Notes: generated by a model from the sequence alone, not told the origin. A DNA stretch of 64,000 nucleotides from Chlamydomonas reinhardtii (GCF_000002595.2 NC_057004.1:6794248-6858247); one strand, 5' to 3'. Numbered from the stretch's first letter, positions 43,944 to 57,000 are shown. Program-made: numbers and translations.

Positions 43944-46900
43944 CTACCGTCTGCGGTAACCGTTTACCATCTGCCCATACATCTGGCTCTCGTCCGAGAA
44001 TGCGAACTTGCGGGGCGTGGACTTTTCCCCTTGCCCCGAGCCATCACCCGTGCCTTCGCCCCTGGGCAACATCTCGCCCTCCACCACCGACCGCTCTCTT
44101 GCAATGGGCCCTGCGCTGGCAGGGCGGCTGCGGCGCCCACCCGGACCGTAGCTCCAGTCTCCTGCGCTCTGTGGCAGGTACCCGCCATGCGTAGCGTCTT
44201 GCTTTTGTTCCCAGGGCAGGCGATCTGTGTTTGCCTGCTGCTGGGTGCGACCGCCTGACCCCAAATGCCCCAAGGCGCCGGGAGCGCCTGAGGCTGCAGA
44301 CCAGGGCCGCGCACCGCCACCGGCAGCAGACTGCGGCCTCGACCGTGCCACGTGTGCACCAGCAGAAGCAGCATAAGGCGACGGCTGATCCCGCCTGGAA
44401 TGGAGCACCGTCCGCAAGGCGCTGCTTGGTCGCGCTGCCGCAGCCGCGGCTGCAGCCGCCGCAGCAGCCGCCGCAGTCACGCGTGAAGGTACCGGTGGCG
44501 CCGTGCCGTCAGGCGCCGGCACCGCCGACTTGGGTCGCACGTAGTGCTTTGATGCAGGCGGCGGGGCGGCAACGGCTGCAGATGCCGGCCGGGGCGGCTG
44601 CGCGGGCGCGTTGAGCCACTTGCGCTGCTCGCGAAGCATTTGCGCGTAGTAACCTTCGCTGACCTCTTCCGGCTTGGGTTGTGGCGTGAAATAGTGCGGC
44701 CCCACGAGTGCGGACTGCACCCGCCGCTGCCGCGACATGGGCGACAGAGGCCGCATGGTGCTGGTCTGATGCGTGGCGGATGCGGCCGTGGCGGCGGAGT
44801 GGAGGCCGCGCCGCCAACCGTGCAGGCCGGCGGCGGCTGTGTTTAGCTCCTCCAGCGCGTTGGGCCCCTCACTGGTGTCGTCCACCACGAAGTCATCATG
44901 ACCCATCGCTACGGCAGAGCCACCGTGGAACCTGTATGGGGTTGTAAGGGTACGAGGCATTTGAAAACATGGACACAGGCATGTATGGGTCCATGCAGCC
45001 AGGCATGGGTCCATGGACAGGCGGCGGCCTCACAACGGTCTGGTTACCCGATTGCTTCATTTTCGTCAGGCGGGGCAAGACGGATGACGCTCCGCACTAG
45101 CTCTACAGCCGATCAATGCAGCCGCAAACGCACCTGGGTGCCGGCAGGTGCGCCACCATGGTGGCTGTGGCGGACATGGACCTCCCCCTCGCCTGCTGCT
45201 GCTGCTGCTGCTGCTGCTGCGAGTACTGCGGCATCGCAGATGACACGCGGGAACCCGCCGCACTGCCCGCCGGGCTGCCGCTGCTACCAGGTGGCCGGCG
45301 CTTCCGCTCCGCCTCCGCCTCTGCAGCCAGGCGCTGCTGGTGTGTCAGGCCACCCACACACTCAGGGTGCCAGTCCAGGTAGCGAGGCCGCACACAAGGC
45401 GACTTGGCCCGCTCAGTGAGCACGCCAAACTCGTTGTACCTGCGGTGTGCATAACATTTGGTGAAGGTCGGCAGACAACTGGGCGGAGGGCGGTTTCTTT
45501 CCGGGCCGGAAATGGTTCGTCTTGACCTGGGTGCTGGGCTTGCTTAGTCGGACTGTCCATTCTTGAAATGTCGCATTCATAACATGGAACATCTGATATC
45601 TGGTACTGGTAACCAATGTGGAACCGTATGGCAAGGCTAGTTTGTCGCATTCGACCATTCGACCATTCGCATCCCGACCCCAGGGCTGCAATGTGACCTG
45701 TTGGCAGGAGCCCGCGGCCCCACGCACCTGGGGCCTGTCGGTGTGCTGCGGGCCATGCTCTTTTGCTGGGCCGCCAGCGCTGCCTCCTCCAGCTCCCGCC
45801 GTCGCTCCGCCTGCATGGCAAACGCCACCGCCTCCTTGGTCGCCTGGCGCCGTGCCATCTGCAGGATGGGGTGATGCAAACACAAACACGCGCAGTCAGC
45901 AAAGCGCGTCCCACTCCCCGGGCTGCATGCGAACCACGACTGGAAACGCCCGTGACTGACCCGATCATCCCTTGGAACGGGGCCACCGGAATGTGCTAAT
46001 TCCCCTCCCGCGCGCTGACGCGTCCCATATCCGTTGTCATCCTGGCATGCGCCCCACCTCTGCTTTACTGATGTGCCAGATGTCGGGCCGCGCAACCCTC
46101 TTGGTGACGTAGGTCTGCGGCTCCATGTCAATCTCCACCGTGTAGCTGCGCGCCACAAACTGGGCCGCGTCGGTGGCGTCCTGCGGGGGTTGCATTCACG
46201 TTTATTTAAGAAGCGGCGCTACATGGAACCGCCTTCACCGGCACTTGCGAAGCTAGTACAGGATTGGCAAAAGCGGAAGACCATGGCGGTGTGCTAATAC
46301 CGTCGTTTTGGTCCCGCGGACACATACGACCATAAACCCTGCCACCTCACCTGCGGCGGCCCAATGCGAGCCCACTCCTCAGGTGCCAGCTCAGCCGCAG
46401 GCAGCATGCCTTGTGCCGCCAGCCTGTGCTTGCGAGCCTGCCACTCGTCCTCCCCAGGCTCGACCTCTGATGTTGATCCAGACCCACGGCCCGAGCCTGA
46501 CCCTGACCTCGACCCCGACGCTGACTCGTGCTCCTTCTCGCCTTCACCCTCGTGTGGCGAGGGCGAGCCACGGCCGCTTCGTGCTGCACTGCTGGGCCCC
46601 CCGCTGAGCCCACCATATTTCAACCCGGACCCGGAGCCTCGGGAATGAGCACTTGCGGCGGACAGCCCCGAGCCCTCCCCACCTGCTGCAAGCCCCCGCC
46701 CCAGCGTGGCCTCCGCCTGAGCCTCCTCGGCCTCCTCGTTGTCCCCGCCTGTATCCTCCTGGACATAGCCGTCGTCGAAATCCTCCTCTGCACTGTAACC
46801 CAGCTGCAGCCCCTGGCCCCCTTGGCTGCCGCGGCTGCCGCCGCTGCCGCCGCTGCCGCGGCTGCCATAGCTAGCCTGCCAGGTGACTGATGGCTGGTCG

Positions 46901-48176
46901 GGCTCCTCCCCACGGTCTGCAGTGGATGCGTCACCCTCGGCGCCATGCAAAACCGGGTCCGGATGCGGGCCCTGGTCCTCGTCACCGCCGAGCAGCCCGT
47001 CACGCCACGCCGCCGCAATAGCCGAGCCCAAAGCGGATGACGACACTGTGGCCTGCATCTGCCGCGAGCTTGAGCCGCCTTCCCTCGAGCCCCCAGCGCT
47101 CTTGTTGCTGGCTGACTGGGCCTCACTGCGGGCGTTCGCGCTGTGCACCCGGTGAGGCAGCGCACGCGGTGCACTGGTGCTGCTGCCCGGATGCGTGTCG
47201 CCGAAGGAGAAAGAGCCCTGACTGCTTGTGCGTGGATTGCCAGGCTCAGCTGCAGCCGCTGACAGTCTGCTGCCAGGTTGGTCCATCGTCCAGTTCTTTG
47301 GGTCCATGGCCGCATGCGGCGAAGTGAAGAACAGCGCCGGACCCTGGGCTGAGGCTGGCCGCCGCACGCCCACCGCTCTAGATGCCACTTCTGATGCAGA
47401 TGCTGATGGTGGTATTGCCTTACTAGTCGGGTCCTGCGTAATGGCTGAGGAGGAGGGACTGGCTGGTATCCCTGAGCGCGCAGCCCCCCACGCCTGCTCT
47501 AGCGCGGAGAGGGGTTCGGCCCCTCGAGCCGAGAAAGGCCGCGCAGCAGCTCCCGTACGAGGCGGCACCACAGCTTCATAGCCTGGTTGCAGCGGTGATG
47601 GATCGGGACTGTGGTGGCTGTGGTGGTGATTGTGCCGGTGGTGGGCGCGGGGGTCTGAAGCCGCCTCATTCACCGGCTGGGTTGAGTTCTGTGCTGCTTC
47701 TGCTGGAGCACAGGCAGACCTATGGTACGCCGGGTTGGATTCCAATGCTTCAAACACCTCCTCTTGGTTGTGTGCCAATAAGTGGCCGCTGCAAGGATGA
47801 GAGCAGGCGCGGGGCGCAGGCTGAAGGGTAAAACGTCCGGGTGGGCACGAGGACCCAACAGCCGCGCGGTAACCCGCAAACAAGCAGGACCCGTGTTATC
47901 AAGCCAAGACTAACACTGCAAACTCTATACGCCATTGGAACCGCTGGAATGCAAAAACCAGTTGTGTGACTTTGCGAATGACATTCCTCTGAAGCAAAAA
48001 ACTGTGTCATTGCTGCAAGCGACGAGTTCTTGCAGTATCACACATAACCCATGCAAAACTTACAGTCTTCGAAGTCCAGGGCCTGTGTGCACGCCGAGCG
48101 TGCCCGCATACTGCTCTTTCATGCGCCGCGCAGTCGCGCGGGCGCTAAGAACTTCTTCAATGCTCATTCCTGTCAT
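43944..48176 (-). CDS. Low-complexity 1,032-residue protein with RPxSA motifs
   Basis: Six exons: 48176-48064, 47788-46351, 46180-46058, 45858-45728, 45439-45134, 44931-43944; all junctions GT..AG and in frame, stop TAG at 43944-43946. The start is the ATG at 48176 (MTGMSIEEVLSARATARRM); a second ATG is three codons in. Most of the protein is Ser/Gly/Glu-rich disorder. Ordered pieces are QFVARSYTVEIDMEPQTYV, a basic helix (MARRQATKEAVAFAMQ AERRRELEEAALAAQ), LDWHPECVGGLTHQQRLAAE, and SEGYYAQMLREQRKWLNAP. It carries a 9-Gln run and a 14-Ala run. Repeated RP-x-SA motifs (RPASA, RPSSA, RPQSA) recur in many algal flagellar and cytoskeletal proteins. That is a weak hint only; the function is unknown. 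Confidence 0.7.
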
Positions 48177-48929
48177 TCTCCTGCACTCCCAACTACTTGT
48201 ATTGTCAGGGCACCTCGACTAAGACATCGAAAGACTGAGGCATCGATGCAAAGTTCAACATTCTTGCATACAGTGTTGTGTGTTAGTATGAAAACAATTG
48301 GAAGTCGTGCCAACGCCGCTGACTACTGCTGATGTGCCACGCGGCCCAGCAACCCGCCACCTTGCCATCCATGCCCATTGCGTACCCCCCCCCCCCCCCG
48401 CAACGCTCTGCATCTCCCGGGTTAACGCCTTGAGTTTCCCTTCTTAAACATCAGCACTCGAAACACCCGTCAAACTTGGCCTCGCTAGTTGCCACTCTCA
48501 CTGCACTGCGCCGCAGACGCACTCCCGGCCCCTTATCTCAGCCTTCACATCATGTTGATGGTCTGTTTCATACACACGTCACGGTGCACATGTACGGTAA
48601 CCTGGTATGCGATTCACATCCAGCAGAGTTACTCACTGACCATCTCACTGAACCAGCACGCTCTGTGTGCCACTGCCTGCGGACGACCGAAGAATCCACG
48701 AAGCGGACATAATGCCACACACTCATTCCACATTCAAGCCCATGCACCCTGTCCGGCACCTGTGTACCCACCATCAAAGCTCAGCACTCCACCAACTCAC
48801 AACACTTCACATGCAAGCTTCTACTCACCATCCCTTATGCTCGCCCCAACTCTCATGGCCGTTAGCGCCCTGCAGCTCCACAGTAGCCCTCTTGTAGCTC
48901 TTCAGTAGCCCTCAAGTAGCCCTAGCTGC
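48177..48929. other. Intergenic between tandem - strand genes
   Basis: Contains the upstream region of the RPxSA gene and the 3' side of the EGY-like gene. A poly-C run lies near 48387-48400. Repeated GTAGCCCT/GTAGCTC units occur near 48885-48925. No gene seen. Confidence 0.4.
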
Positions 48930-51900
48930 TTAAGGCCCCAGCAGGTCCGTGGGGAAGGACTGCGGCACGATGAAGCCCGGCTGCTGCAGCTGCGTGTCAA
49001 CAGGCAGGCGGGCAGGCGGAGGGCCCGGTCGCCGGTTAGAGGTGTTGCCGTATGCACGCTCGCAGCACGAAGGGCCCCGTCCGCATTGCAGCATCAGACA
49101 AGGACAGTGCCGCACCTGCAGAATGGCATAGGCCACCTCGATGGGGAAGGGCACCAACACCACCAGCGAGAACACCTGCGGGGTCGGGGCCAGCATTGCC
49201 AGGTCAACGACATACCGCTCCTTACAAAAATGGTTCGAATGGCGTTGGCGCGTTTGTCGTCTAAGCGGGAGTGCCCTGTGAGACCTCACATCCTGCAGCC
49301 GCCTCACGCACGTACCAGCAGCGCTAGCGCTGCCTTGCGGTTGCTCTCGTTCTTCGGCGCTGACAGCTCTTCGAAGCAGGGCGTGATGGGCCCCCGCTGC
49401 AGGAACAGCACCAGCAGCACCTGCGGCCGCGCAACACAGTGACGAAGCAAAAGGCGGATACGGCGACCTCAAATCGGAGGCGCTGAGAGCACCAGCACGG
49501 GCCGGCACGCCTGTCGCAGTCGCAGAGAACATGTGATGGCGTCTGCAAGCAACCGCTCTCGTCTCCCAAAGCGAGCCCTCTCCAACCACTCCTGCCTGGC
49601 GCCTCTACGACCCGCCGCACTACTCAGCTTCTCCTTGCCCTCCCCGCACAAAGGCTCTGCAGACATCCACCCACGAAGCAAACCCCTCGACCAGTAGCAC
49701 CCACCCAGTAGAAGGACAGCGCATTGCCAGTGATGGCGCTGAAGCCCAGGGCGCCGGTGGTGAACACCGACACGGCGCTGCCTGCGCGGCGGCCCCAGCA
49801 GCCCAGCACCATCTTGGCTCCGTCGAGCTCGCCGGCGGGGATGAGCTGCAGCGCGTTGGCGATCAGGCCGGCCCAGCCCGCCAGCACTAGGAAGTTCACC
49901 TGCAGGATTGGCGTTGGAGGCGGGGTGGAGCGGATGCAGGAGCAGGAGGTGTAAATACCAGCCCAAACTAAGCCAAGCCAAACTAGCGGAGCACAGGGGA
50001 AGGGAGGTGTAGAGCCAGGCGTGGGGTGGGTGCAGGCGCAGAGGGACGGTGGACGCGGTGGGACGGTGGGACAGGGGACGGTGCAACAAAGCCAGCGGCG
50101 TGCAAGCGGCGTGCAAGGCAACAGTGAGGAGCGGAAACGACCGGCTGGGGGCCACTTCGCACGCACCTCTGTGACGGGCTGTGAGAGGCCGTCCGGCCCC
50201 ACGAACACACCGGCCAGCAGCGCCACCAGTGTGCTGTCAGCAAACGCCGGGGTGTCCACGCCTGTCGAAGGCACTGCCTGGGTTAGAGAGCACGTTGCAT
50301 GTGTGCGCGGCTGGATAGCATAGAGAAAGAGCGTGGCGTCGTGTTGGACGTATCAGCAAGCAACGAAGCATCAATCGGTTTTAAGCGACCGGCACTTGGC
50401 GCGTTGGCCACATGCCATGCAGCATGACTCACCAATGTTGGTCAAGCCGGCGGCGGTCAGCAGGAAGCCTAGCAGCAGCATGGAGCCCGACACAGCGGTC
50501 CTGTGGGCGCAGCGCGGCGGCGGCGGCGGCGGCCGTGGCGGCAAGGCATGCGTGTCGTCCAGAACACGGGTTACAAACCGGTCGCGCAAAGACTTGGCAT
50601 CGCGCAACCAGGTGACGACATCAACAGCAGGCCATGCACCCATACAGTTCACCCAGGACACCGCCCCCCTTACAACCGTCTGCCCCGCTCAACCCAACCG
50701 TGTCTCTTATTTGGATTACTGGGAATGGTGAAACAAGGCTCCATGGACGGCCACCCAAGGCCCCACCCCTTACACCCCGACAGCCCCGCGCTCACCCCAG
50801 CAGCGGCCCGCTGACGGCCAGGTCCAACAGCGCCTCGCGGTTGGGCACGAAGTTGCGCACCTGGCCGCATCCGCAGGTAGATGGGGAGAGCAGGGGGTTA
50901 TAGTCAGTAGGGGGACCTTGTTTGAAGCATTTCCGAACGCAACTGCGTCAAGTCACGGGCACTGGGAGAGCATGCACACGGGATGGGGTGCGGGCGTGCG
51001 CGGGTCGCACACTCCTGCTGCATCCCTGCCCTCGCCTCCTCCCGTACGGAGCCTCTTATTCCGCCACCTCCCTGCCGCCCTCCCCTTCCTCTCTCTGCCC
51101 TCCGCTGCCGCCTGGCTCACCCGGGTGATGCTGCCAAAGCTGCCCAGCAGTCCGAAGCCGGCGGGGATGTAGAAGGGCAGATACAGCTCCAGGCCCTGGC
51201 GCTTGGCGGCCTGGTAGTGGCCGAAGTCGTGGGAGCCTGGCGGAGCGAGGGGAAGAGGTGGGGGGGAGCGGGGCCCGTGGTGTTGGCTTTCAGGGAATAG
51301 CCCACATTAAACGTGGCAGGGTGGAGCCGCGCACTTCATCGTCTTTGGGCCCGCGTATGTATGACAATTGTGACGAGTTCACCCGTACCCAAACCCGTAC
51401 CTAGCGCGAAGAAGAATGCGAGCACGCCTGGCAGCGCATCGACGAAGTCCTGAGGAGGGGTTAGGGGGAAACGCGTATACATCTTACGTACAGCCTCGGC
51501 AAGACCGGCAAGCCCAATTACGAACTATGGGACAAACCTGTAGTCCGTGCCTGTAGTCCCTGTCTCCAAATTCACCGTCACCACCATAGGTACACGAATA
51601 TCATAAACCATGCCCATTTCAATCTGTCGCTTGAGCGTCTCCAGGCTCTTGAGGGCCTAACTGGGATGATGGCCACAACCCCCCCCCCCCCCGCCCCTCT
51701 GCACCTGCTGCGTGACGATGGTGGAGAAGGGCGCAATGAAAAACTCGAGCAGCGGCACGCCCGCCGAGTTGAAGGTGGTGACGCCGGTGGCCAGAGCGAA
51801 CAGCGCAGCCAGCCAGATCTACACCAAGGCAATCATGGGTTGCAGATTGAAGGTCAAGAGGTGGCGCGTGCGCGGGGACCATCACAGATCCGTCCCTGAG

Positions 51901-53611
51901 TCCAGTGCGGAGATCCGAGCTACCGGTAGCTAGAGCGTGCCTGCTGCCGGCTGTATTCCCTGCCCATTCATTCCTTCCATCGACTCCGAACAACTTCCAC
52001 TCCCTTCTGTTGCGTGCCCACCTCGGTGAAGCGGCTGATTTGCGTGTCCAGGCCACGACCCTACAGCGCAACCAGATTGGAATAACTGGTGACGGTGACA
52101 TTTCGACACAAGATAGGGCAGCAAGGGACAGCCAATCGGGTTTTGCGCCCTAACAAGCCGGCAATGCCTGCCTCGCCCGCCAGCGCTCTCCGCCCTCCCA
52201 AAAGCCCTGCTCCGACCTGCTCCGACCCCACCTGCGGCATGACCACCACGGTGGGCTTCTCCTCCTTGTCCTCCAGAAGGAACAGCTCATAGGCGCCGTT
52301 GAAGGCCGTCTGCAGGCGCGACGAGTGGGATACAAGGTGGGAATCAAGGTACAGAGCGTCTGACTTAAATCTGACCAGGCACTCATTCAGTGTGAGCCAT
52401 AGCGCTGCAAGGCCGGACGCAGGCGTCCATCCCACCCATACACACACGCGTCCAGCAGCCGCCACCCAGCACCCCTCCCCCTCTTGCCGGCCCCCTCCTG
52501 CGACCCCACCCACGCTGGTACGCACCTGCAGCCTGTCCCTCATCTTCTGGTAGCTGACGGCCGGGTCGCGACCGCGCACATTGCCCTTGAACACTGCCCC
52601 GTCGTGGCCATAGTTGTCCACACTCGTCACCCAAAACGTGTCAAAGCTGCGCGGCAGGTGCGGCAGCAAGGGCAGCGGAATCAGGCATTAGGGCCGTGCG
52701 GCGCAGCATAGTCATGCGTCACAGCCACAGCGCAATCCGGGCCTCCGATACTAGCTGTTGTGACACTTTCCCGGCAGCAACTGAGCTCGACCCCCAGCTC
52801 GTGTCGTCGCGTGCTCACCCGAACACTTGCGTCTTGAGCTTGTCGATCACGTCCTGCAGCACGTCCGTAGCACAGCATAAACGCAGTCAGGCCTGTACAA
52901 CAAGTGTGGATGCGACATTAAAAGAAGGGACAGTCCGACCAAGTATGCCTCGCACACAAGACCTGCTGAAGCTTTCCGCGCGCGTGCGTGCTCACGGGAG
53001 CACCCGCCTGCCACCCATCCCAAGCCATCTTTGCCTTCCCACTGCAGAAAACACGCAAACCGTATCCACAGCTGAGGGACACAGCCGCCTGCCCGTAACA
53101 CGTCACACGAACCTTGGGGAACTTCACGTTGCCCTCATTGTCCACTGCAAACTGGAAGTTCTCTCCGTTGGGGCCCTGGCCCGGGGTGCCGCCGCTTGGG
53201 GCCGGCGCCGTGTCCGGCGCGGATGGCGATGACGGGGCGTTGGTTGATGGCGTTGAGCTGGAAGACGAGGTTCCCTGCGTACCAGAGCGGCCTAGGCTTT
53301 TAGCTACAGATACCTGTGGTGCGAAAGGGCCAGGAGGTGCATTGCCGCCCAATCCAGCGCCCACCAGTGCCCGCAGCACCCGCCTGTGGATCCTCTGTGG
53401 CAGCGTTGAGGTGCAGCGTGCGCCGAAACGTCACCGGCAGCGGCTGGCGCGCCACAGGTCCTGCAGCTGCGCGTCGCTGGCCAGGCCTACATGCGCACGG
53501 AGAGGGCAGGGCGACCAGTATCAGGGATGTGTCGCTCCCGCACTCTGTGCAAGCGCGCAACCGTGCCGTTGCCCACCGTAGCGTGCTGCGCATGGGTTGT
53601 GCCATCATCAT
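48930..53611 (-). CDS. EGY: EGY-type chloroplast site-2 protease homologue with HDFGH motif
   Basis: Sixteen exons: 53611-53380, 53291-53113, 52853-52819, 52646-52526, 52309-52232, 52060-52022, 51818-51705, 51449-51401, 51236-51121, 50860-50796, 50500-50433, 50261-50167, 49899-49705, 49420-49316, 49175-49116, 48983-48930; 534 residues. The N terminus (MRSTLRWATARLRAC..) resembles a plastid transit peptide. Conserved EGY blocks follow: FGFDTFWVTSVDNYGHDGAVF, FKGNVRGRDPAVSYQKMRDR, ELFLLEDKEEKPTVVVMP, GLLGSFGSITR, IPAGELDGAK, FLQRGPITPCFEEL, plus several membrane helices. The second metalloprotease motif N-x2-P-x4-LDG is intact (about residues 412-424). The first, normally HExxH, reads H285-D-F-G-H. 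EGY proteins are thylakoid-associated M50 peptidases needed for chloroplast development. The Asp substitution could mean altered or lost catalysis. The first exon boundary is the least certain. Confidence 0.83.
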
Positions 53612-53982
53612 TATTTACGCTAGATGTAACAAATATGTAAGCTTGGGGCTCAAGGTTTGTAGAAAGTCTCCAACGATTGCAAGCAGGGCAGCGCGGGGAC
53701 AAGGCTACCAAGACCACAAGGGGTTTACTGGTGCTACCTGTTTGTTTATAAATCTCCATCAATGGTCTTGACGTCAGTGACTGAATGAGCCCTCGGGCCC
53801 TTGCATAATTGCATGAGCCTGACACAGCCACGGCCAGTTCCACATTTCTTTGGATGGTGCCTGTGCACTATCGCCTTGTCGCAGTTTTGTAATTCATTTA
53901 GAGCTGGCAAATTCATGCACACCTGCCAATCGAACAAATGATGTGCTAACAACAGTGTGCACTATTGCGCCCGGACTGAGTG
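53612..53982. promoter_or_regulatory. Divergent intergenic region, EGY-like / BCD1
   Basis: The 371-bp gap between the start codons of two divergent genes should contain both promoters. It is AT-richer than its surroundings (for example near 53620-53660 and 53735-53760). No specific box was recognised. Confidence 0.4.
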
Positions 53983-56164
53983 ATGTCAGGACCTAAAGCA
54001 ACTGTAGAAGCTTCTGGTGTTCAAGGTGAGATGTCGGGAAGGGTACCCGAAGCATGCTGTTGACGGCGTCGACGGCGGCACTTGTGTTTCGCCGAGGCCC
54101 ACACTCGCTGCACAACTGTCCAGTAGAGGGGCCGATGAAGCTGCAGAGGCTGACGTTGGCGTGCCTCTGGTAGGGAAGGGTTTTATTCGCTCCCGAAGTT
54201 GAGCCGTTGGCGGGAACACACCAGGGCCTGGCCTCGGACTCAGCGGCGCGCATGCCGCCGACGCGCCTGTGACGTCCCGTCGATGCTTGTAATGTGCAGG
54301 GAGTGCAGAGGATGAGGAGACAACCCCGCCGCGCCAGCAGGCGCCGGCGTGTGAGCAGTGCGGGGCCGTGGCGTCAAAGTACCGCTGCCCTGGCTGCGGC
54401 TGCCGCACCTGCAGCCTGGCGTGCGTGAACACGCACAAAACGGACACGGGATGCAGCGGCAAGCGCGACAGGACGGCTTTCGTGGGCATGAAGGAATTTG
54501 ACGACAAGGCGTTGCTGTCAGGTGGGGCGCATGGGCTCCGTTGCGTGCTGTCCCGTTGGATTGCGTATCCGTGCAGGGCATGCGTGGATGCGGAGCCCTT
54601 CTTCCATGTATGTGTGTCGTGGTGTCCGGGCAGCGTGATCCTGCCTCGCGACGCAACCATACTTCTTGCCTCCTGATTTATCTTACCGTGCATTATCCCG
54701 CGCTGCCCGTGCTCCCCGATCCTTCAGACTTCCGGCTGCTGGAGGAGATTGGGCGTGCCGACGACGTGGCGCGGCGCTGCCGGCCGCCCGCCGCCAAGCC
54801 ACAGCTGCCCGCCCACCTGGCCTCACTGGTGTACCAGGGCTCCTGGCGCAGTGTGAAGCTGCTCATCATGCCGCCGGGTGAGTAGCGGGCGGCGGAGTTG
54901 GGCGGAGATTGGCGGGGTGGGCCATCGTGATGCGGCTGTGGCAGCTGGGGGTGGCACCAAGCCGGAAGTGGGACTGGACGCAGTCAGGTCCCAGGTGACC
55001 GCGCGACAGTAAGCCAATGTTTCGAATTACCGCTTTGCAGGCATGGCGAAGCGCAAGGCCAACACGACGCGCTACGATGCGCGCAACCGCACCATGTTCT
55101 GGCGCGTGGAGTGGCGCTTCCCGGGCACGCCCGTCGCCGGCGGTAGCGGCTGCATCGAGTGTGTGGACGAGCGGGTGGACGAGAAGGCGGTGGTGGGCGA
55201 GGTGCTGGCAGCACACCTGCGCCACCCCGCGCCCAACTACGTGCCGCTGCGGCCTTACGCCAAGGCAGGGCTGGACGCGCTGCGGGTGTTTATGCGCAAG
55301 GAGAAGACGCCCGCCAACGCGCCTGCCTACTTTCCCATCGACACCTCCAAGCCGCTGGCCTCGCAGCTGGCCTCGCGCACCATTATCGAGTACCCGGTGT
55401 TCATTGTGGCTCTGCCGCACGAGGCGGCCAACTACCCGCCGCCGGCCATGCTGCAGCCGCCGCCGCGGCCTGCGGGCCAGCAGCCGGGGGCGCCGCAGCC
55501 AGGGACGCAGGGTGTGGGGCCGTCACAGGCTGGCCCGCACATGGGCGTGGTGCAGCCGCCGCCACCACCGCCGCCGCGGAGGCCGCAGCCCCAGCAACCA
55601 TCGGCGGCGCAGCTGCCGCTGTCAGGCTCTGGGACACTGCAATCGGTTCATCCACAGGTGCAGCCCACGGCCGCGCTGGGGCCAGCTGCAGCAGCAGGTA
55701 CCGCTGCCAATGGCCCTCAGGGCGTCAGCCACCCGGACCATCACCTCAGCAAGCGGCCGAGGGTGGACGGTGCGGAGCCCGGTGCAGCTGGCGGCGCCGC
55801 GGCGGGGCATCCACCCGGACAGGGCGGCACGGGGTGCGGTACGGGGGTCGCGCCGGTTAGCCCAGGGTTGGGGGCGCCGGGTCAGGGAGCGTCAGCGGCT
55901 GGCGGCAAGCCGGGTGGGCCACCTCTGCAAGATGAGAACGAGATAGAAATTGATGTCGGGGACGGTGTGCCAGAGGGGCTGGTATTCTACTACGGAGACG
56001 ACAGCGAGGAGGAGGCGGACGGGCAGCCAGGGACGGATCAGGGCTGGCAGGTAGGGGGCGGGCAGAGTGAGCGGGCGGATGCGCCAGGCGCAGGGAGAGC
56101 AGAGCCAGTGGGCGGGAGTGCGCCAAGGACGGACGAGAACGAGATCGCGCTAGACGACTTGTGA
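53983..56164 (+). CDS. BCD1: Box C/D snoRNP assembly factor BCD1 (zinc-finger HIT protein)
   Basis: Exons 53983-54025, 54300-54521, 54728-54877, 55041-56164; 512 residues. The start was chosen because the small exon MSGPKATVEASGVQ ends at a strong AAG|GTGAG donor and joins in phase to the zinc-finger exon, whose own frame has no ATG. Residues about 31-65 are a HIT-type zinc finger (CEQCG, YRCPGCGCRTCSLAC, HKTDTGC). The BCD1 core follows: EFDDKALLSDFRLLEEIGR, SVKLLIMPPGMAKRKANTTR, MFWRVEWRFPG, IEYPVFIVAL. The C-terminal half is Pro/Gln/Gly-rich disorder ending in acidic ENEIEIDVGDG and DDSEEEAD patches. BCD1/ZNHIT6 acts in nuclear assembly of box C/D snoRNPs, needed for rRNA 2'-O-methylation. 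A TGTAA at 56449-56453 follows the stop by about 285 bases. Confidence 0.88.
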
Positions 56165-57000
56165 GGTTCATTGCGACAGCTGACGTGGTGATGGAGGGTA
56201 GCTGGCGGTGGTCGGGTGAACGTCCTGTGGGCTCAGGAAATTGGCGCGTGCTGGATGACGGAAGTGGCTGTGCCCAGCAGAGCATTGCTGCAGCAGCTCC
56301 GGGTCTAGGCGTAGACCAAATACATTGCTGCTTTGTGTGGGAACACTGCGAGTGCGAGAGAGCCTCGGATGCCCCTCGCCTCGGATGCCCCCGGGCTGGA
56401 CAGTGACAGATCGTTGGCGAGGGCGGGCTGTAGGAAATCGGCCAGAAGTGTAAAACTGCAGCCTGTCCTCCTCAGCCGTCCGGCCTAAGTCCGTTGACGT
56501 AGGGAGCTAGGTGGGCTAATCATGTCTCAGCGCGAGGCCCAATACACCGTCCTGAGTGATCGTCTGTCCTAGGCGCAAACTCAACACACTGCTTCGGCGT
56601 GTGAGACGCCGCGTTGGCGAGAGCCACGAATGGCCCTAATATCGTGGGGGCATGTCGCACCCGTGGAGGGCACTGCGCGAGACACTTCACATTTGAGAGC
56701 GTCCAACAAGTGACAATTCAGCCACTCAGTCCTGGACACAGTCCGACTTCAATCCACGTTGCACCCATGGCCATGCACGGTACTATCCATTACGAATTGC
56801 CAGGGTTCACACCCCTGGCAGCTACCGCACCCGTGTAGATTAGGCTGAGCCATTAATAAAGACCCCGCTTCCATCTCCACCATCAGCATTTCGCCCATGC
56901 AGCGGCTGTCTTTACAAGGCTGCCCAGCCACCTCAGGACCAAGCCCTGCCGCTCAGCACTAACCAGCACTTGTGGCGCCTTCCAGCCACCCTGGCGGCGC
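56165..57000. other. Intergenic between convergent genes, with repeat copy B
   Basis: Contains the TGTAA (56449-56453) of BCD1 and copy B of the dispersed repeat (56460-56675), which begins seven bases after that signal. A short direct repeat CCTCGGATGCCCC lies near 56364-56393. No gene seen. Confidence 0.5.
56460..56675 (+). repeat. Dispersed repeat, copy B
   Basis: About 216 bp matching 16847-17072 in the same orientation, roughly 39.6 kb away. Copy B lacks about 10 bases present in copy A. The boundaries are where similarity stops: AGCCTGTCCTCC at the left and GTGGAGGGCACTG at the right. Confidence 0.8.

Noticed and set aside
52918-53379. Alternative EGY start in the frame running straight through the first intron (LRALVGAGLGGNAPPG)
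   Set aside because: It has no ATG and is closed upstream by a stop. Splicing 53380 to 53291 (phase 1, about 88-bp intron) gives an ATG start and a transit-like N terminus.
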